A stretch of 64,000 bases of DNA from Adiantum capillus-veneris. Lineage: Eukaryota > Streptophyta > Polypodiopsida > Polypodiales > Pteridaceae. The translations under genes were made by a program, and so were the position numbers. Shown here in pieces: positions 38,393 through 49,912 of this stretch. Position 1 is the first letter of the stretch. Every line of letters starts with the position of its first letter. The DNA lies in assembly GCA_014529385.2 (NCBI GenBank), contig CM043959.1:48425928-48489927 (forward strand). Direction: 5' to 3'. The notes under the pieces are model-generated. The model was not told the DNA's origin. It did no database searches and was given only the letters and a program-made list of their open reading frames with translations.

Positions 38393-40348
38393 ATGGAGCT
38401 CGAAGAGAGAAGGTCGGGGTGCCCGTTGTATCATTGCAAGGCAAGCGGTGCATTCGCCTTTGCTACTTCCTGCATCATCCTCTTCCTCAATTGCTCCTGG
38501 CTCCTCAGTACCTCTCCTCCCCACCAACCTGACCTACTCAGTTTGGCTGCTACAACCTCCCGTGCTGTCGACCATGTCGACCCCAATGCGCCGACGGATG
38601 ACGTTCACCCCTCATCGATTGGTATTTACCTCCTCACTTTTTTCCTGTTAGTTTGTCTTGCTTCCATTTGGCTTAGCGTGTTGTGTGCATCACGCTGCTG
38701 CGGCATGAGGCACATGTACAAGTTTCTTGTCTGCACTGCATGTTGGAAGGCGCATTTATTTGCCTTCTGTTCACCTATGCGAAAGTTTGGGTGTGTTACT
38801 ATGTCTGTCAGGTTCTTCATATTTTGCTAAGCAAGCCAATATGTCTCTGATTGTTGTCGCTTGCAACGATGTGCTTGCAATGACATACTTTGTCAAGTGA
38901 AAGCATTAGTCGATTTCCGATTCTTGTACTCTCATGTATGCTGCACATATTGGAGGTTAAGAAGAGGAGCACCAATGTCGGGACTCGATCGACAAGGCGA
39001 CCTTGCACGACTCGCTGACGATGTATCTATCGATACTAGGTACAAACACAACATTTAGAAAGAAATGTGATCAGTAAAGGCATACTTTGGTATGTCACGA
39101 AAGGCATTGTATAAAAGGCTGTTTGGCATTCCTATTGAGTCCCTCTCTCAAATCTCTTTGTAGTAATTGCAAGGGGAGAAGGAGACTCCATTAATGCTTA
39201 CTTGTAACATTCATGCAGGAAATTGTGACCTCTCACAAGGAGAGTGGGTAGCTGACACAGGCCCTCTACTTTACACCAGCAATACCTGCCGATTCATTAA
39301 TCAGTCGCGTCAGAACTGCGTCCAGAATGGCAGACCAGATAGCGGCTATCTTCACTGGAGATGGAAGCCTTTTGAATGTGAACTGCCGCCATTCAACCCC
39401 ACCTTCTTCCTCGACCTCATGCGTGGAAAGAAATTAGCTCTCATTGGTGATTCCCTTGCTCGCAATCATTTGGAATCGCTTCTCTGCACGCTCGCTCAAG
39501 TGTGACATCTGGTTTTTCTTTGCAATATTTGATTGTGTGAGCCAAATTTTGCACTTGCAAGTACTCACTCGAGCATTATCTTGTGTGCGCAGGTTGAGGA
39601 CCCTATCAGTGTTAGCTTGGATTTCGACCGTTTTAACGACTTCATGTGGCATTTCCCCTCCCACAATTTCACGTTCAGGAATTTCTGGTCGCCATTTCTG
39701 GTAAACTACACCAAAGAGAATGACCTCTTCAAGCTCTTCCTCAACATACCAGATGTGGCATGGGCGGAGCAACTAGCGGAATACGACATTGCAGTTGTTT
39801 CAACAGGATATTGGTACTTTAGGAAAATCTTATTTCATGTAGACGACACAGTATTGGGTGCGAATCCGGAGGCGGGGCTTAACGTGACGACAATGGAGGC
39901 ACCTGCGGCAATTAGGATTGCATTGGCAAATGTGTTGAAGCACATGATACAGGGGTACAAAGGGATCATAATGCTGAGGACGGTGACAGTTGATCATTTC
40001 GACAGCGGCAATTGGATGAACGGAGGGTCGTGCAAAAGGTCGAAGCCGTTTTCCCATCAAGATGGGGGTATACCTCGAGTTCCATGGATGAGCAGGGAAA
40101 TTTGCAAGGTGCAAATAGAGGAGTATCAGAAAGCTATGGCATATGCAAAGGACATTTCAAAGCTCAAACTGTTGAATGTCACATACAGTGCGTTCTTGCG
40201 GCCGGACGGGCATCCAGGTCCGTATAGGATGATAAGGTACCCGAATGACATGCCGAATGATTGCTTGCATTGGTGCTTGCCGGGGCCGATTGACCTGTGG
40301 AATCAATTTGTGCTGCACAGCCTGACATCCAATGTTTTTGGCAGATAG
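38393..40348 (+). CDS. TBL/PMR5-family polysaccharide O-acetyltransferase-like protein
   Basis: Three exons join in frame: 38393-38621, 39219-39499 and 39593-40348, all with GT/AG borders, giving about 421 residues. A membrane anchor (AFAFATSCIILFLNCSWLL, about residues 20-40) is followed by a short stem and the TBL domain, which starts at GNCDLSQGEWV. The GDS catalytic motif is seen in LIGDSLARNH and the C-terminal D-x-x-H motif in DCLHWCLPGPIDLWN. Family members are Golgi type II membrane proteins that O-acetylate xylan, mannan or pectin. No stop or shift breaks the frame. The substrate cannot be told from sequence. This is the only clearly intact host gene in the window. Confidence 0.9.
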
Positions 40349-41164
40349 TCCAAGTTCATGTCCATGTGAATGGGCCGTGTTCTTGGCCGCTCTTGATGGG
40401 CGCTTTCATTGGACTCGTGCTTGTCATTACGTCGTCTTGTTTATTCCTCACCAGCTTTTGTGGTCTTGACTCCTTGCATGTGAGTGGTGTAAATCTCCAT
40501 TCCTTGGTTATACTTTCATTGAACGTCAATTTTCATGGCCTACATTAGGTCATTATTTCTGTACTTATATTTGCTTTTGCAAGGGTGCCCATGGCAAGTT
40601 CTATACATTTAGACCCGTCCCTCTAAGTACTCGCGACATTACTCGTACTAATACGGCCGACCGCCTTTGGTGGCCTCTCTCTCTTTTTCTCTCTCCCTCA
40701 AACACTCAGCTCTAGCTCACTCTTAGGAGGATTAACCAATTAGAATAAAAAGGAGGTACTTTTAAAAGGAAGGCAACATCGTGCAATGAATGTGTCTATA
40801 TTTTAGAGAGAAGTGTGAGCATCTAATAAGCAATGTGTAATACCCGACCTACGGATGGGGGGGAAGAGAGAGAGAGAGAGAGAGATCTTATATTGTTAGC
40901 CTATGAGTCAAATGATATACAATGATGTCCATCTCTATAGTGTATCATGCATCAACAAAAAAAAAGAAACTGATACACACAGAGAGAGAAGAAGAAGAAG
41001 AGTATTTTAACGTCATAGGAAACCATGCCAAGAGACCTTAAAGATCTGACCGATGAAGAGAGTTGAACTCAAGACCTGTTCTTCAAGAGGGAAATGATAG
41101 AACCAATCTACCACACTTGGATGATAGAAAGGTTATACCATTTTCTTCATTTTATTAGCGTGCG

Positions 41165-41199
<35 letters not shown>

Positions 41200-41269
41200 G
41201 AAGAAGAGGATTTCAACGTCGTAGGAAACTATCGCAAGAGACCTCAAAGATCTATCCGAGAGAGAGAGT

Positions 41270-41324
<55 letters not shown>

Positions 41325-41639
41325 AGATGATGACTTTTAACTTCACAGCAAGAGGAGGGATAAGGAAAACAACAAACCATTTTTGTCATTATGAATAGTC
41401 TCTATCGTTACAACCTAACACTTCCTTCCATAAAAATTGAAACTCTAAAAAGTAACAAAAGCCAAGCTATCAAAAAAAGATATTCTATCAAAATGGCGAT
41501 GTTTAAACATTGTAGTCAGCACCCACACAATCCACGAGTCTACATGGCGAACACGTTTCAAAAAATGATAGGATGGATAATCGAATATGATTATATGCCA
41601 ATTCTTTTGCATAGCTCCAACGAGACTACTCAGCCCCGT
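40349..41639. other. Intergenic DNA with repeated GA-tract units
   Basis: Three related blocks follow the TBL-like gene: GA tracts at about 40866-40885, 41167-41196 and 41261-41321, each next to a diverged segment with AAGAAGAAGAG, GTCATAGGAAACCAT/GTCGTAGGAAACTAT and AGACCTCAAAGATCT. No coding sequence is recognised. Confidence 0.6.
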
Positions 41640-41850
41640 AGGCAAAAATCTTTAGGAGGAACATCATTAGAACCAGTAATCAGCATACCACATGATGATT
41701 AGAAATACATCACCCTCACATTTAACATAGAAAGTGCTTTCAGCTGGAATGTTATGAAAGATTGTTCAAACAAATGAGTATCAGCTTTCTCATACCAAGC
41801 ACGAGAAGATTGCTTCAACTCATATAAATCTTTCTTACATTTTCACACTT
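41640..41850 (-). pseudogene. Copia-B fragment, RT part, left side of element Y
   Basis: This stretch matches Copia-A at about 55340-55532, including TTCTCATACCAAGCACGAG, and encodes the WYEKA part of RT on the minus strand. Its match to Copia-A ends exactly at ACTT (41847-41850). The continuation of the same RT gene is at 53781, beyond element Y. Confidence 0.8.
41847..41850. repeat. Target-site duplication ACTT (left copy) of element Y
   Basis: ACTT ends the Copia-B match on the left and starts it on the right at 53781-53784. The related Copia-A has a single ACTT at 55529-55532 at the same place, an empty-site comparison. Confidence 0.8.
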
Positions 41851-41867
41851 AACAGCAAGTTATGAAA
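41851..41867 (+). repeat. Left terminal inverted repeat of element Y
   Basis: AACAGCAAGTTATGAAA and following bases match the inverted right end at 14 of 17 positions. All three differences are transitions. Confidence 0.8.
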
Positions 41868-42163
41868 ATTGACAACAAAATTATGCAAATAACAACTCAA
41901 GTCCAATTTTCCAAAAAACATGATAAAAGGGCCACATTTTGAAGATTATTTGAAAAAATACCATATATTTATGACTTACTTCAAATATTTTTTAAAAAAT
42001 ACCCACTTTTAGACATTATAAAATTCACTTAAGCATTGAAATTAAAAAAACTTTTAAAAGATCACTACATTTAAGGGATTCCAAAACCTTCACACTTCAT
42101 TAATGATTCCAAGACAAAATAAATTACAATATCTGAAAAGGAGAAAAATTCCCCTTGTAATGT

Positions 42164-44676
42164 CTAGGAGAGATCTTTGACCTTTTGCTTCAACATCTCA
42201 ATGGTTGTTCTGCGTAAGTGACCATATTTCTTTAAGTCAAATCCATACACAAGGATTTCCACATCCTCTAGATTAAGTGTGTCCACACGACAAGAACTTC
42301 CTGATTTTTTTCCCTTTTTGCTTGGTTTCACCATCTCAAGATCATATTTTCCTTTCAATGGATCTTCTGCAGTTGTTCGGTACCAATGCACTTCCATGCC
42401 ATTCAATACATCGTGCTCTCTAAAAACTTTTGTGACTTTTGCAAGCCAAAAGGGATGATCATTTTCATTGTTTGTGGCAAGAACTGCAATCATTGTGCCC
42501 TCTATTATCTCATTTACATCTCCTTCCCACATTTCTCTCTCCTGTTGTCGACATTTTGTGCTCTTCCTTGGGCCAACATACATCTCCCTTGTTTCTCCAT
42601 GAATAAGAAATAACAAACCTACTGAAATCTGCACATTGTTTACACAACTGGCCACAACATTACCTTTGGCAAAGACCACCATGGTGCCACGCAAATGCAT
42701 GTTCAAGCTGAAACATGTCATCCTTGAGCTCTTCAACCAGATTCACCTGCTTTATAAAAAAACTCTCCCACCATTCTAGAGAGCTTGCTGGGAAATACAC
42801 ATGTGCACCATATATTGTCTCCTTGATCTCATTTAGGCATTGTAGAGGATCAATAGGGCGTTTTTCTCTCAGAGTGTCTCACTTGTCGTAAAGAGCAACA
42901 TGTACTTTGCTCGTTGAATTCCACAATCAGGAACAAACAATAAGAACTTCAAGCCCTCCGCTAGCAACCAATCTTCAGAGTTTGAGTATTTTTTACACCA
43001 CATGAGAGTCTGTTCCTCTACTTGCTTGATTCTAAATTGATGTTGAAAACTATGATCAGTGAGATGTGCAAATGATGGCATGTTAGTGGCGGCACCATCA
43101 AAAGAGACCTAAAATCATATGTTTCTTCCACAATTTTAATGGAGGGCTTGGGAACATAGGCATCTTCCAGCAAGACACAGATTTGTGGAAGGTCAAATGT
43201 GCTTTTCTTTGCCAACTTGACCGAGAACCTGCTAAACATTTGGTCCATTTGGTCATGTGTGTGTCCCACTAGTAAAAAACCTAAGCTTCACTTTTTTGAA
43301 TATCTTCCTTTGCACTAGCATATTCAAGTATGCAAGGAGAACATTGTTTTTATTTTCTCTACTAGTGTTATCAACCTGTAAGTAGAGGACAGGTGGTAGT
43401 TCACCTTGCCATTCTTCAATGATGTTCTGAATGATGGTGATTGTCAAATTAGGATCATTATGAATATTTGGAAAATTAATAAAGATCCTGGATGACATGA
43501 CACGATTGAAAACTAAGGCTCCAACAACATGGAGCTGGATGAAGTTTCCTCTTTGAGATTCTTTGGAGGACGCATAAAATGTGGCAACATTGTTTTCTTC
43601 TGATCCATGCCATCGATGACTAGGCCTAGATATTTGTCTTTCTTCTCTAAACACTTTCTCCAGTGCTTTGCTAGCTTTTGGCGCTCTATACTTTGTTGCT
43701 CCCTATGAATTTCGAATGCTTGTAGAATGGGCATTGTAAAAGAGTTTAAAGAGTGCTAGATTTTTGAAATTTTTGAGAGAAGTAATTTAATTTAACTAAC
43801 CAAACTAAAATAACTTACATTTCTCCTCCGTAGTCTTGTTGTGTCTCGCTTTGCTTTTAACTCTCCACATATCCGGCAAACACCCATCTTGCTCTTCTTG
43901 GGAATTTTAACATGATGAAATTCTTGTCTCCAAATTCGCAAGAAAGATGGTAGCGAAAGAGTGGAGTTTAGACTATCTTTTTGTGACTCCACATATAAAT
44001 TGTATACCTCTCGCTTAGTAAAGTTGTCGGGTAGATGTGTGAAGTTTGAGTTAGGTAGCACTTCTCCATTAAAGGTGATGAAATTTCCCAACCATTGTTT
44101 GAGGAAACAATATTGGGGGGTTTCGTGTGTGCTAAATGCTAAAGAAACACTTTCTTGGCTCACATTCGATATGATTTTTTGAATTCTTAAATTGCTTATG
44201 CCAAATACCTTTAGGAAACTCGCTCTACAAACAGCAACATCCGATACAGCATATTTTGTTGAGGAATTGGAGCAACGTATACATGACCTCAAGAATACAT
44301 TCTATGGACCCCTCTTTAAGTTGAAAAAATTGTTACACTCTTGTTGGATTTTCTGAAACCCTAAGCTTCTCAAACAAGTTTTGGCACAACAAAACTCTCT
44401 AGATGTTGCTCGAACTTCTCGCCTTGAAAGAAGTCATTGTTTTCTTTGACCTCTTACCCCTTGAGTCCGTCGTTGCTCATGGTATGTGTTGTTAACTGCT
44501 TCATTCCCATGAAGATGATGTACTTCTTCTTCGACCACATCAAATGAAACTCTTCTTGAGCACCGTTTAGAAATTGGAGTTCCCTCACTAGAAAGAAAAG
44601 TTGTGTTTATAGAAGGTGTTAGTGACATAGAAGGACAAAAAGGTTCTACATTACTAGGACTACTTAGAAGCTCCAT
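42164..44676 (-). pseudogene. Element Y transposase-like gene (DUF7869-like)
   Basis: From ATG 44676 (MELLSSPSNVEP), minus-strand blocks give a Cys-containing N-terminal region (EFCCAKTCLRSL), VAVCRASFLKVFGISNLRIQ, FLRIWRQEFHHV with CRICGEL, then LGLVIDGMDQKKTMLPHF, LYLQVDNTSRENKN and GHTHDQMDQMFSRFS, and a C-terminal HPFWLAKVTKVFREHD segment like a chromatin-reader fold. The three Asp/Glu-rich blocks and their order match uncharacterised transposon proteins that I associate with DUF7869. At least one intron (donor near 43823) is likely. TGA near 44434, TAG near 44302 and frameshifts near 43580 and 43265 break it. It lies in the left third of element Y and is divergent from the methyltransferase-like gene. 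Confidence 0.7.
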
Positions 44677-45159
44677 TTGGTAGAGTGTAACAAACAAAAT
44701 GAAGCAACTTGCATGATAATAGCTCTAAAGGGAGACTTAATAGGGGGTTTTTAATAAAATTTATTTTTTAAAATAATAAAAATATATTATATTAAAAAAT
44801 AGAGGCTTTAAAAGGGGACGAAGGTCTCATTTTCACATACAAAAGCTGTATTCCAAGCTCTAGAGCACTCTTGCACTTGCTTGCAATTGTGCTTCTTTTC
44901 AATCCCTTTTTCAAGGTAAGCAAGAATTTTTGGATTATTCAATATTTGGAGCATTAATTCAAAGGTTTTAGTATGTTTAAGTTTTTTAAATTCTTGAATT
45001 TTATGTATTGATGTTTTTAGGTTAAATTGTAGAAAATTTGAAAAACAACTAGATCACTTAAAAATATTTAGTGCTAAAACAAACTGTGTTGTTTTAATAA
45101 GTAATTTTTTCAAAAAGTGAAGCACAATATAATGACTAAAATCTAAAGTGGAACAAAAA

Positions 45160-45845
45160 TTTGGATTCCAGAATCCTATAGTTTATTTTCATAAAATAAC
45201 AAACTTTTAGAATATTTTCATTTAAAAAAACTAAATTGTACAAAAACATGTCTTATTGGTTCAATTTTTTCAAGAAAGAGAAGAGTAGTATAACTTCTTC
45301 TAGAATTGAAGCCTATGATAAAGTTGGATTCTAGAATCCAACTTTTAAGGCCAATATTGCATGTGAAATGCACCTTGTCAATCAAAGTGGATTCTGGAAT
45401 CCAACTTTGTGCAATCTTTGGTGTTATCATTGCAAATTTTTAGAAACATGGATTTTAGAATCCAATTTTGAGTTTTAGGAATCCAACTAAGAGGATTCTA
45501 GAATTCAAGTCCACAAAAAAGTGGATTCTCGAATCAAAATTTTTGCAAAGTGGATTCTAGAATCTGGTTTTATGAATGAAGTGAATTCCAGAATCCAATT
45601 TTTTGTAAAACTGGATTCCAGAATCCGTTTTGACCAAGATTGTGGATTCTAGAAACCGTTTTTATGTAGATTGTGGATTCCAAAATCCGTTTTTAGGAAG
45701 ACTGTGGATTCCAGAATCCATTTTTACCTAGACTCTGGTCTCCAGAATCCGTTTTTACAAAAATTCTGGATTTCAGAATCCGTTTTTACAGAGATTGTGG
45801 ATTCCAGAATCCGATTTCAAAAAAATGGATTCTGGAATCCAAAAA
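45160..45845. repeat. Array of about 16 GGATTCTAGAATCC-like palindromes
   Basis: Copies of a 14-bp palindrome, consensus GGATTC-TA/CA-GAATCC, occur about every 30-45 bp, often followed by a T-rich run. Most copies have one to three changes. The same palindrome recurs at 46308 and in the intron at 49290-49540, and I did not see it outside element Y. Confidence 0.85.
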
Positions 45846-46027
45846 CTACAACGTTTAAGGCAAAGAATGTACACACACACCCCTCTAGCAAACGTGACAA
45901 GACAAGAGAAGCAGTAGCGTCTAGAGCCACAAACAGGGAAAAAGGTACGCAATTGGTTCTTTTCATTAAAAGCCATGCACAGATGATGAAAAAGAGAGCG
46001 CTTTGGTGGTGCACAGATGGAAAAAAC

Positions 46028-46236
46028 AACAACAGGACGACGGCGACGAGTGCATGCTGTCTCAAATTTTTTTTCAGAACGAACATGCACTTGTCAAATC
46101 CATCATGCCATCAAAACACAGACAGCCGGCGTGTGGCGAGGCCGACAGTGTTTTGATGGCATGATGGATCTGACATGTGTATGTTCGTTCTGAAAAAAAA
46201 ATGAGACAGCATGCACTCGCCGTTGTCTTGTTGTCG
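46028..46236. repeat. Fold-back with about 90-bp arms
   Basis: 46028-46119 and 46148-46236 are inverted copies (GTGTTTTGATGGCATGATGG in one arm, its complement in the other) with a spacer of about 28 bp. Matching is high over the whole arm. A small inverted-repeat element or a hairpin RNA precursor are both possible. Confidence 0.85.
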
Positions 46237-49200
46237 TTTTTGCTCTTCTAACATTGACCAATATGCTCCATTGTTATGTCCCTTCGTGTTTCTTTGGTAT
46301 TCCAAATGGATTCTAGAATCCACTTGAGTCTAGACGTGTTTGTAAAAATATTTGTTTCTTTATCCTTACCATACATATTCAAATCTAGTACTATTAGTCT
46401 GGACTTCTGTTTTTCAAGCAAGGTGAAGACTCTACTCTCTCAATCCTACTTGGCCCCTATTGCAAGAAGCCACGGTCTCCCCAAGATAATACGGAAGCTT
46501 TGTCACCAACTTTCCTTGCAATAAATTCGATGAGGCACTCTATTCCCATCACCTTTACTCTCACGTCATGAGCCATGCCCAAACACCTAGCTTTAGCATG
46601 GTAGACCATCCTCATGTGCCCATTTGACTTGACCACCACCTTAACTCCAACATCTCTCATAGCAGCTTCAGTCATGATACAAACTTGAGCTCTACCATCT
46701 ATATAAGCACGCATCAACCATCGTTTTTTTTAACTTTCTACTAAGTTCTAGATAGCACACAATACTTTCCTGTATAGCGAGATTCCACAATCCTAAACTC
46801 TTATCTTGTTGCATCTCATGGATTCTAAATTACATTTCACTCTTGATATGACTACAAGAGGCTCTTTATAGACCCAGATTCTACACCTTTTATTTCATTG
46901 TTTGGCATCATAACGCATTCTTATACTTTATTTTGTCTATATGCTAATCTTTCTTTGTCATGATTGTGTCTTTTTTGAAGGTCATGGCATCTCACTCGCA
47001 ACAATTCCAAGCAAGTAAAAGGCTTAAAGTGACTTCAAAGCGACAAACTTCCAGTCAACCTCAACTAGGTTCAAGCTCAGGGGGGCACTCAGGTACACTA
47101 ATGTCTTCTCAGCAATTTCCTGCACCACGAAGCCCATGCGTTCAAGCAACACGACTTTTTAGAAGTCCTCCTCGTTCTTCTCATCGGGAGATTCTTGCTG
47201 CAGAACAATTTCCTCGTGAGCCGTCAAACTGAGCTCACTAGAGAGCATCACCAGAAGGAGCCAAAGGACAAGAGTATAGAACCCACACCTACAGGAAAGG
47301 CAATAACCCTTCAAAGCTCAAAAGAAACAAATATTTGGGGTAATGTTCCTGCAAAACCCAAATATGGGCATGCTTGGGCGTTTTGCATTGGGCGTCCTGG
47401 GGATCACAAGCAATTGATTGATTCAACAATTCCTTTTCTAATTGTTACAAAACAGAAAGGACCTTCAAGTGATGTCAATAAGTTTACTCTTGCTGGGCGC
47501 ATTGATAAAGTACAAGAGCACAAAGAAAAAAACAGGATATTTCTTGTTCAGCGTAATGACTCAAGTCTCCTTGTTGTTCTTGTTCTATTGAAAGACTTTG
47601 AGATCAGTGAAGTGAATCCTGTAAGCACAAGAGACTTGATGATTAATGCCATGCAAACACGAGGCTTGGTAAGATTTCAAATTTTATTGTTCCTTTTTTA
47701 TATTTTGTGTTTTAGCTTGAAATATTCAAGGAGCTTCATTGTTGATGGTTGTAGACATTTGGGAGAGCCTATACTGAAGTAATGGAGAGCTTTTTTGGCT
47801 CAGAGAAGACATCTTCAAGCGACTACATGGAAGAAGAAGGAGAGGAGAAAGAAAATTCAAGTTCTTCGAGTGATGAAGAGATTCAAAGGGACATGCCCCC
47901 CTCAAAAGTGATCCAAACCCCTGCTACAAGCAAGAAACAAAGCAAAAAGTTAGGTAAACCAAAAGAGTCTAAGTTTCTTCCTGAATCAGAGATTGTTCCA
48001 TCTGGTCGTGGTGCCTCTTTACCTGATACAAGAGATTCAAGCTCTTTAAATGTTATGAGAGAAAGGGTTAAACAAAATAACATGGTAGATCCTTTGCCCA
48101 TATTTTTTGCCCATAAGTGTAATTGAACGTCCACCTGTGGATCCTTACACAGGAAAACGACCCTTAGAGATTCATGTAGTTATTGAGCAGCATGTTCATA
48201 ATCTAAAGTTCAAAATGAAAAACAAGCCAAATGCCATTGTGTTACCTTTGCTTGTTTTGGTGGATAGACAATAGTGTCCTACAAAAAATTCTTGGGTAAA
48301 GGCCAATGCTGACTCCTATAGATATTGGGTTCTTGGGAGCACTCACTCATTGATTGTGAAGCAAGAGCTTGCTGCAGAGTATGAGCATGTGGACACATAC
48401 AAAATGGCCATGTGTTGGGTGTATGCTGGCTTAACAGATGAGGAGGCAAAGGTTCTTTCCCTTGACCATAACATTGACTCGGACTTTCGTTTGGAGATGT
48501 CTTTCATTCAAAAGATAAGATTCTTTCATAATGAGTGGGTTGATACCATAAAGCGTGGTGAAAAGTCGATGACAATTTTCGAGTAGCACTTTGTGAAAAG
48601 TGTGGCCTTGAAGTGAAAAAGAAAGGTGGTCGTGGAGCAAGTCAAAAGCCTAATACTAAACAGTTTGACAGCTTTTTTCAACTTGCCTTTCGAGATGGAT
48701 AAGTTTGGGACTTACAAGAGGAGATCTTCAAGCTACATGAGCAAGGAAAGCTAAAGGGTCAAAAGCTAAGCAAGTCCCATGCATCTTTCAAAGGAAAAGA
48801 TGTCTCAAAAGAGGATTCACCAAAGCCCATCCCCAAAGATATGAAAATAACACCATGGACACAATTGCAAGGAATACGTGAAAAATCATTGATTATTGAT
48901 GTGCTCTCATGTGTGAAGGGCGGAAGCATCTCTCTAGAGCAAATGGGAGAAGAATTTGAAAGGTTTGTAATTATAATGATTTGAAATATTCATTGATGTT
49001 TTTCTTTCTATCATGAATAATATTTCTCTTTGTCTATCATCAGGCAAAAGACCACGTTGCACATGCAAAGAATAATGATTGAAAAATTAAATTGCTCTAA
49101 TTGGGACGAGGTGGTGTAGTACCATCCAGACTCAAGAAAAACCCATGTGTTGGAGAAGTACATGTTAACACGGTGAGTTGTTCCCCTTGGTTATAATTTC

Positions 49201-49289
49201 TTGTTATTTGGCCAAAAATGACTTTGAATATCTTCTAGTATTGCTTTTGATTATTTTGGACTATTGTGATAGCCTTCTTACATTACATT

Positions 49290-49540
49290 TATGTGGCTTT
49301 GGATTCTAGAATCCTAAGGTGACCCTTTAGTTTTTAAAATCTTAAATCAATGTCCCATTTGCAGATTTTGGGTTTGGATTCTAGAATCCCAAGAAAACCA
49401 CTTGGATTCGATAATCCAAAGTTCAAGTCTTTTATTTTGCATGTGGCTGGATTCTAGAATCCCATGGATTATTTAACTTGTGATTTATTTCATGGGTTTT
49501 AAAGCTTATTTTTTGAGGATTCTAGAATCCACTTACAAAT
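49290..49540. repeat. Second palindrome cluster in element Y
   Basis: Five GGATTCTAGAATCC-like copies lie in the intron after the third exon block (near 49298, 49374, 49403, 49448 and 49519). Three have the perfect 14-bp core. Confidence 0.8.
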
Positions 49541-49815
49541 TATAAAATCAACTCTAGTTAGACTTCAAATTTATCTTTTCCTTTTCTCTTATATCTTTGT
49601 TGTGTATTCTAGAACAAAGATCCACGGGTTGCCATTGATAGCCGTTTTTTCGGCTCTTTGTAATTACCACAGTGAGTTACCTCACCCTACCAAAATCACC
49701 CAAACACTGTGGCTATCCCTACCATTTCACTGTACATAGGCGTGCGTGAGTCACGGGACTTTTCCCATATCTTCTTAAAAAACCCTCAATTAGCTAGTCA
49801 TTGGGCTAGTTGAGC

Positions 49816-49818
<3 letters not shown>

Positions 49819-49910
<92 letters not shown>
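49819..49910. repeat. TA microsatellite, about 45 units
   Basis: An uninterrupted TA dinucleotide run inside the long intron of the element Y gene. Confidence 0.95.

Positions 49911-49912
<2 letters not shown>

Larger units (their letters stand above)
44677..46982. other. Intergenic region between the divergent genes of element Y
   Basis: AT-rich DNA with a palindrome array (45160-45845), one further palindrome at about 46308 and a fold-back at 46028-46236. Short frames inside are produced by these repeats. Promoters of both genes should lie here. Confidence 0.55.

Noticed and set aside
39434..40114. Minus-strand frames opposite the TBL-like gene
   Set aside because: They are shadows of the plus-strand coding exons, which carry the GDS and D-x-x-H motifs and proper splice sites.
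45671..46323. Open frames across the palindrome array and fold-back
   Set aside because: The protein text is the translation of the repeats (DSRIH/WIPE-like units) and of the two arms of one inverted repeat.
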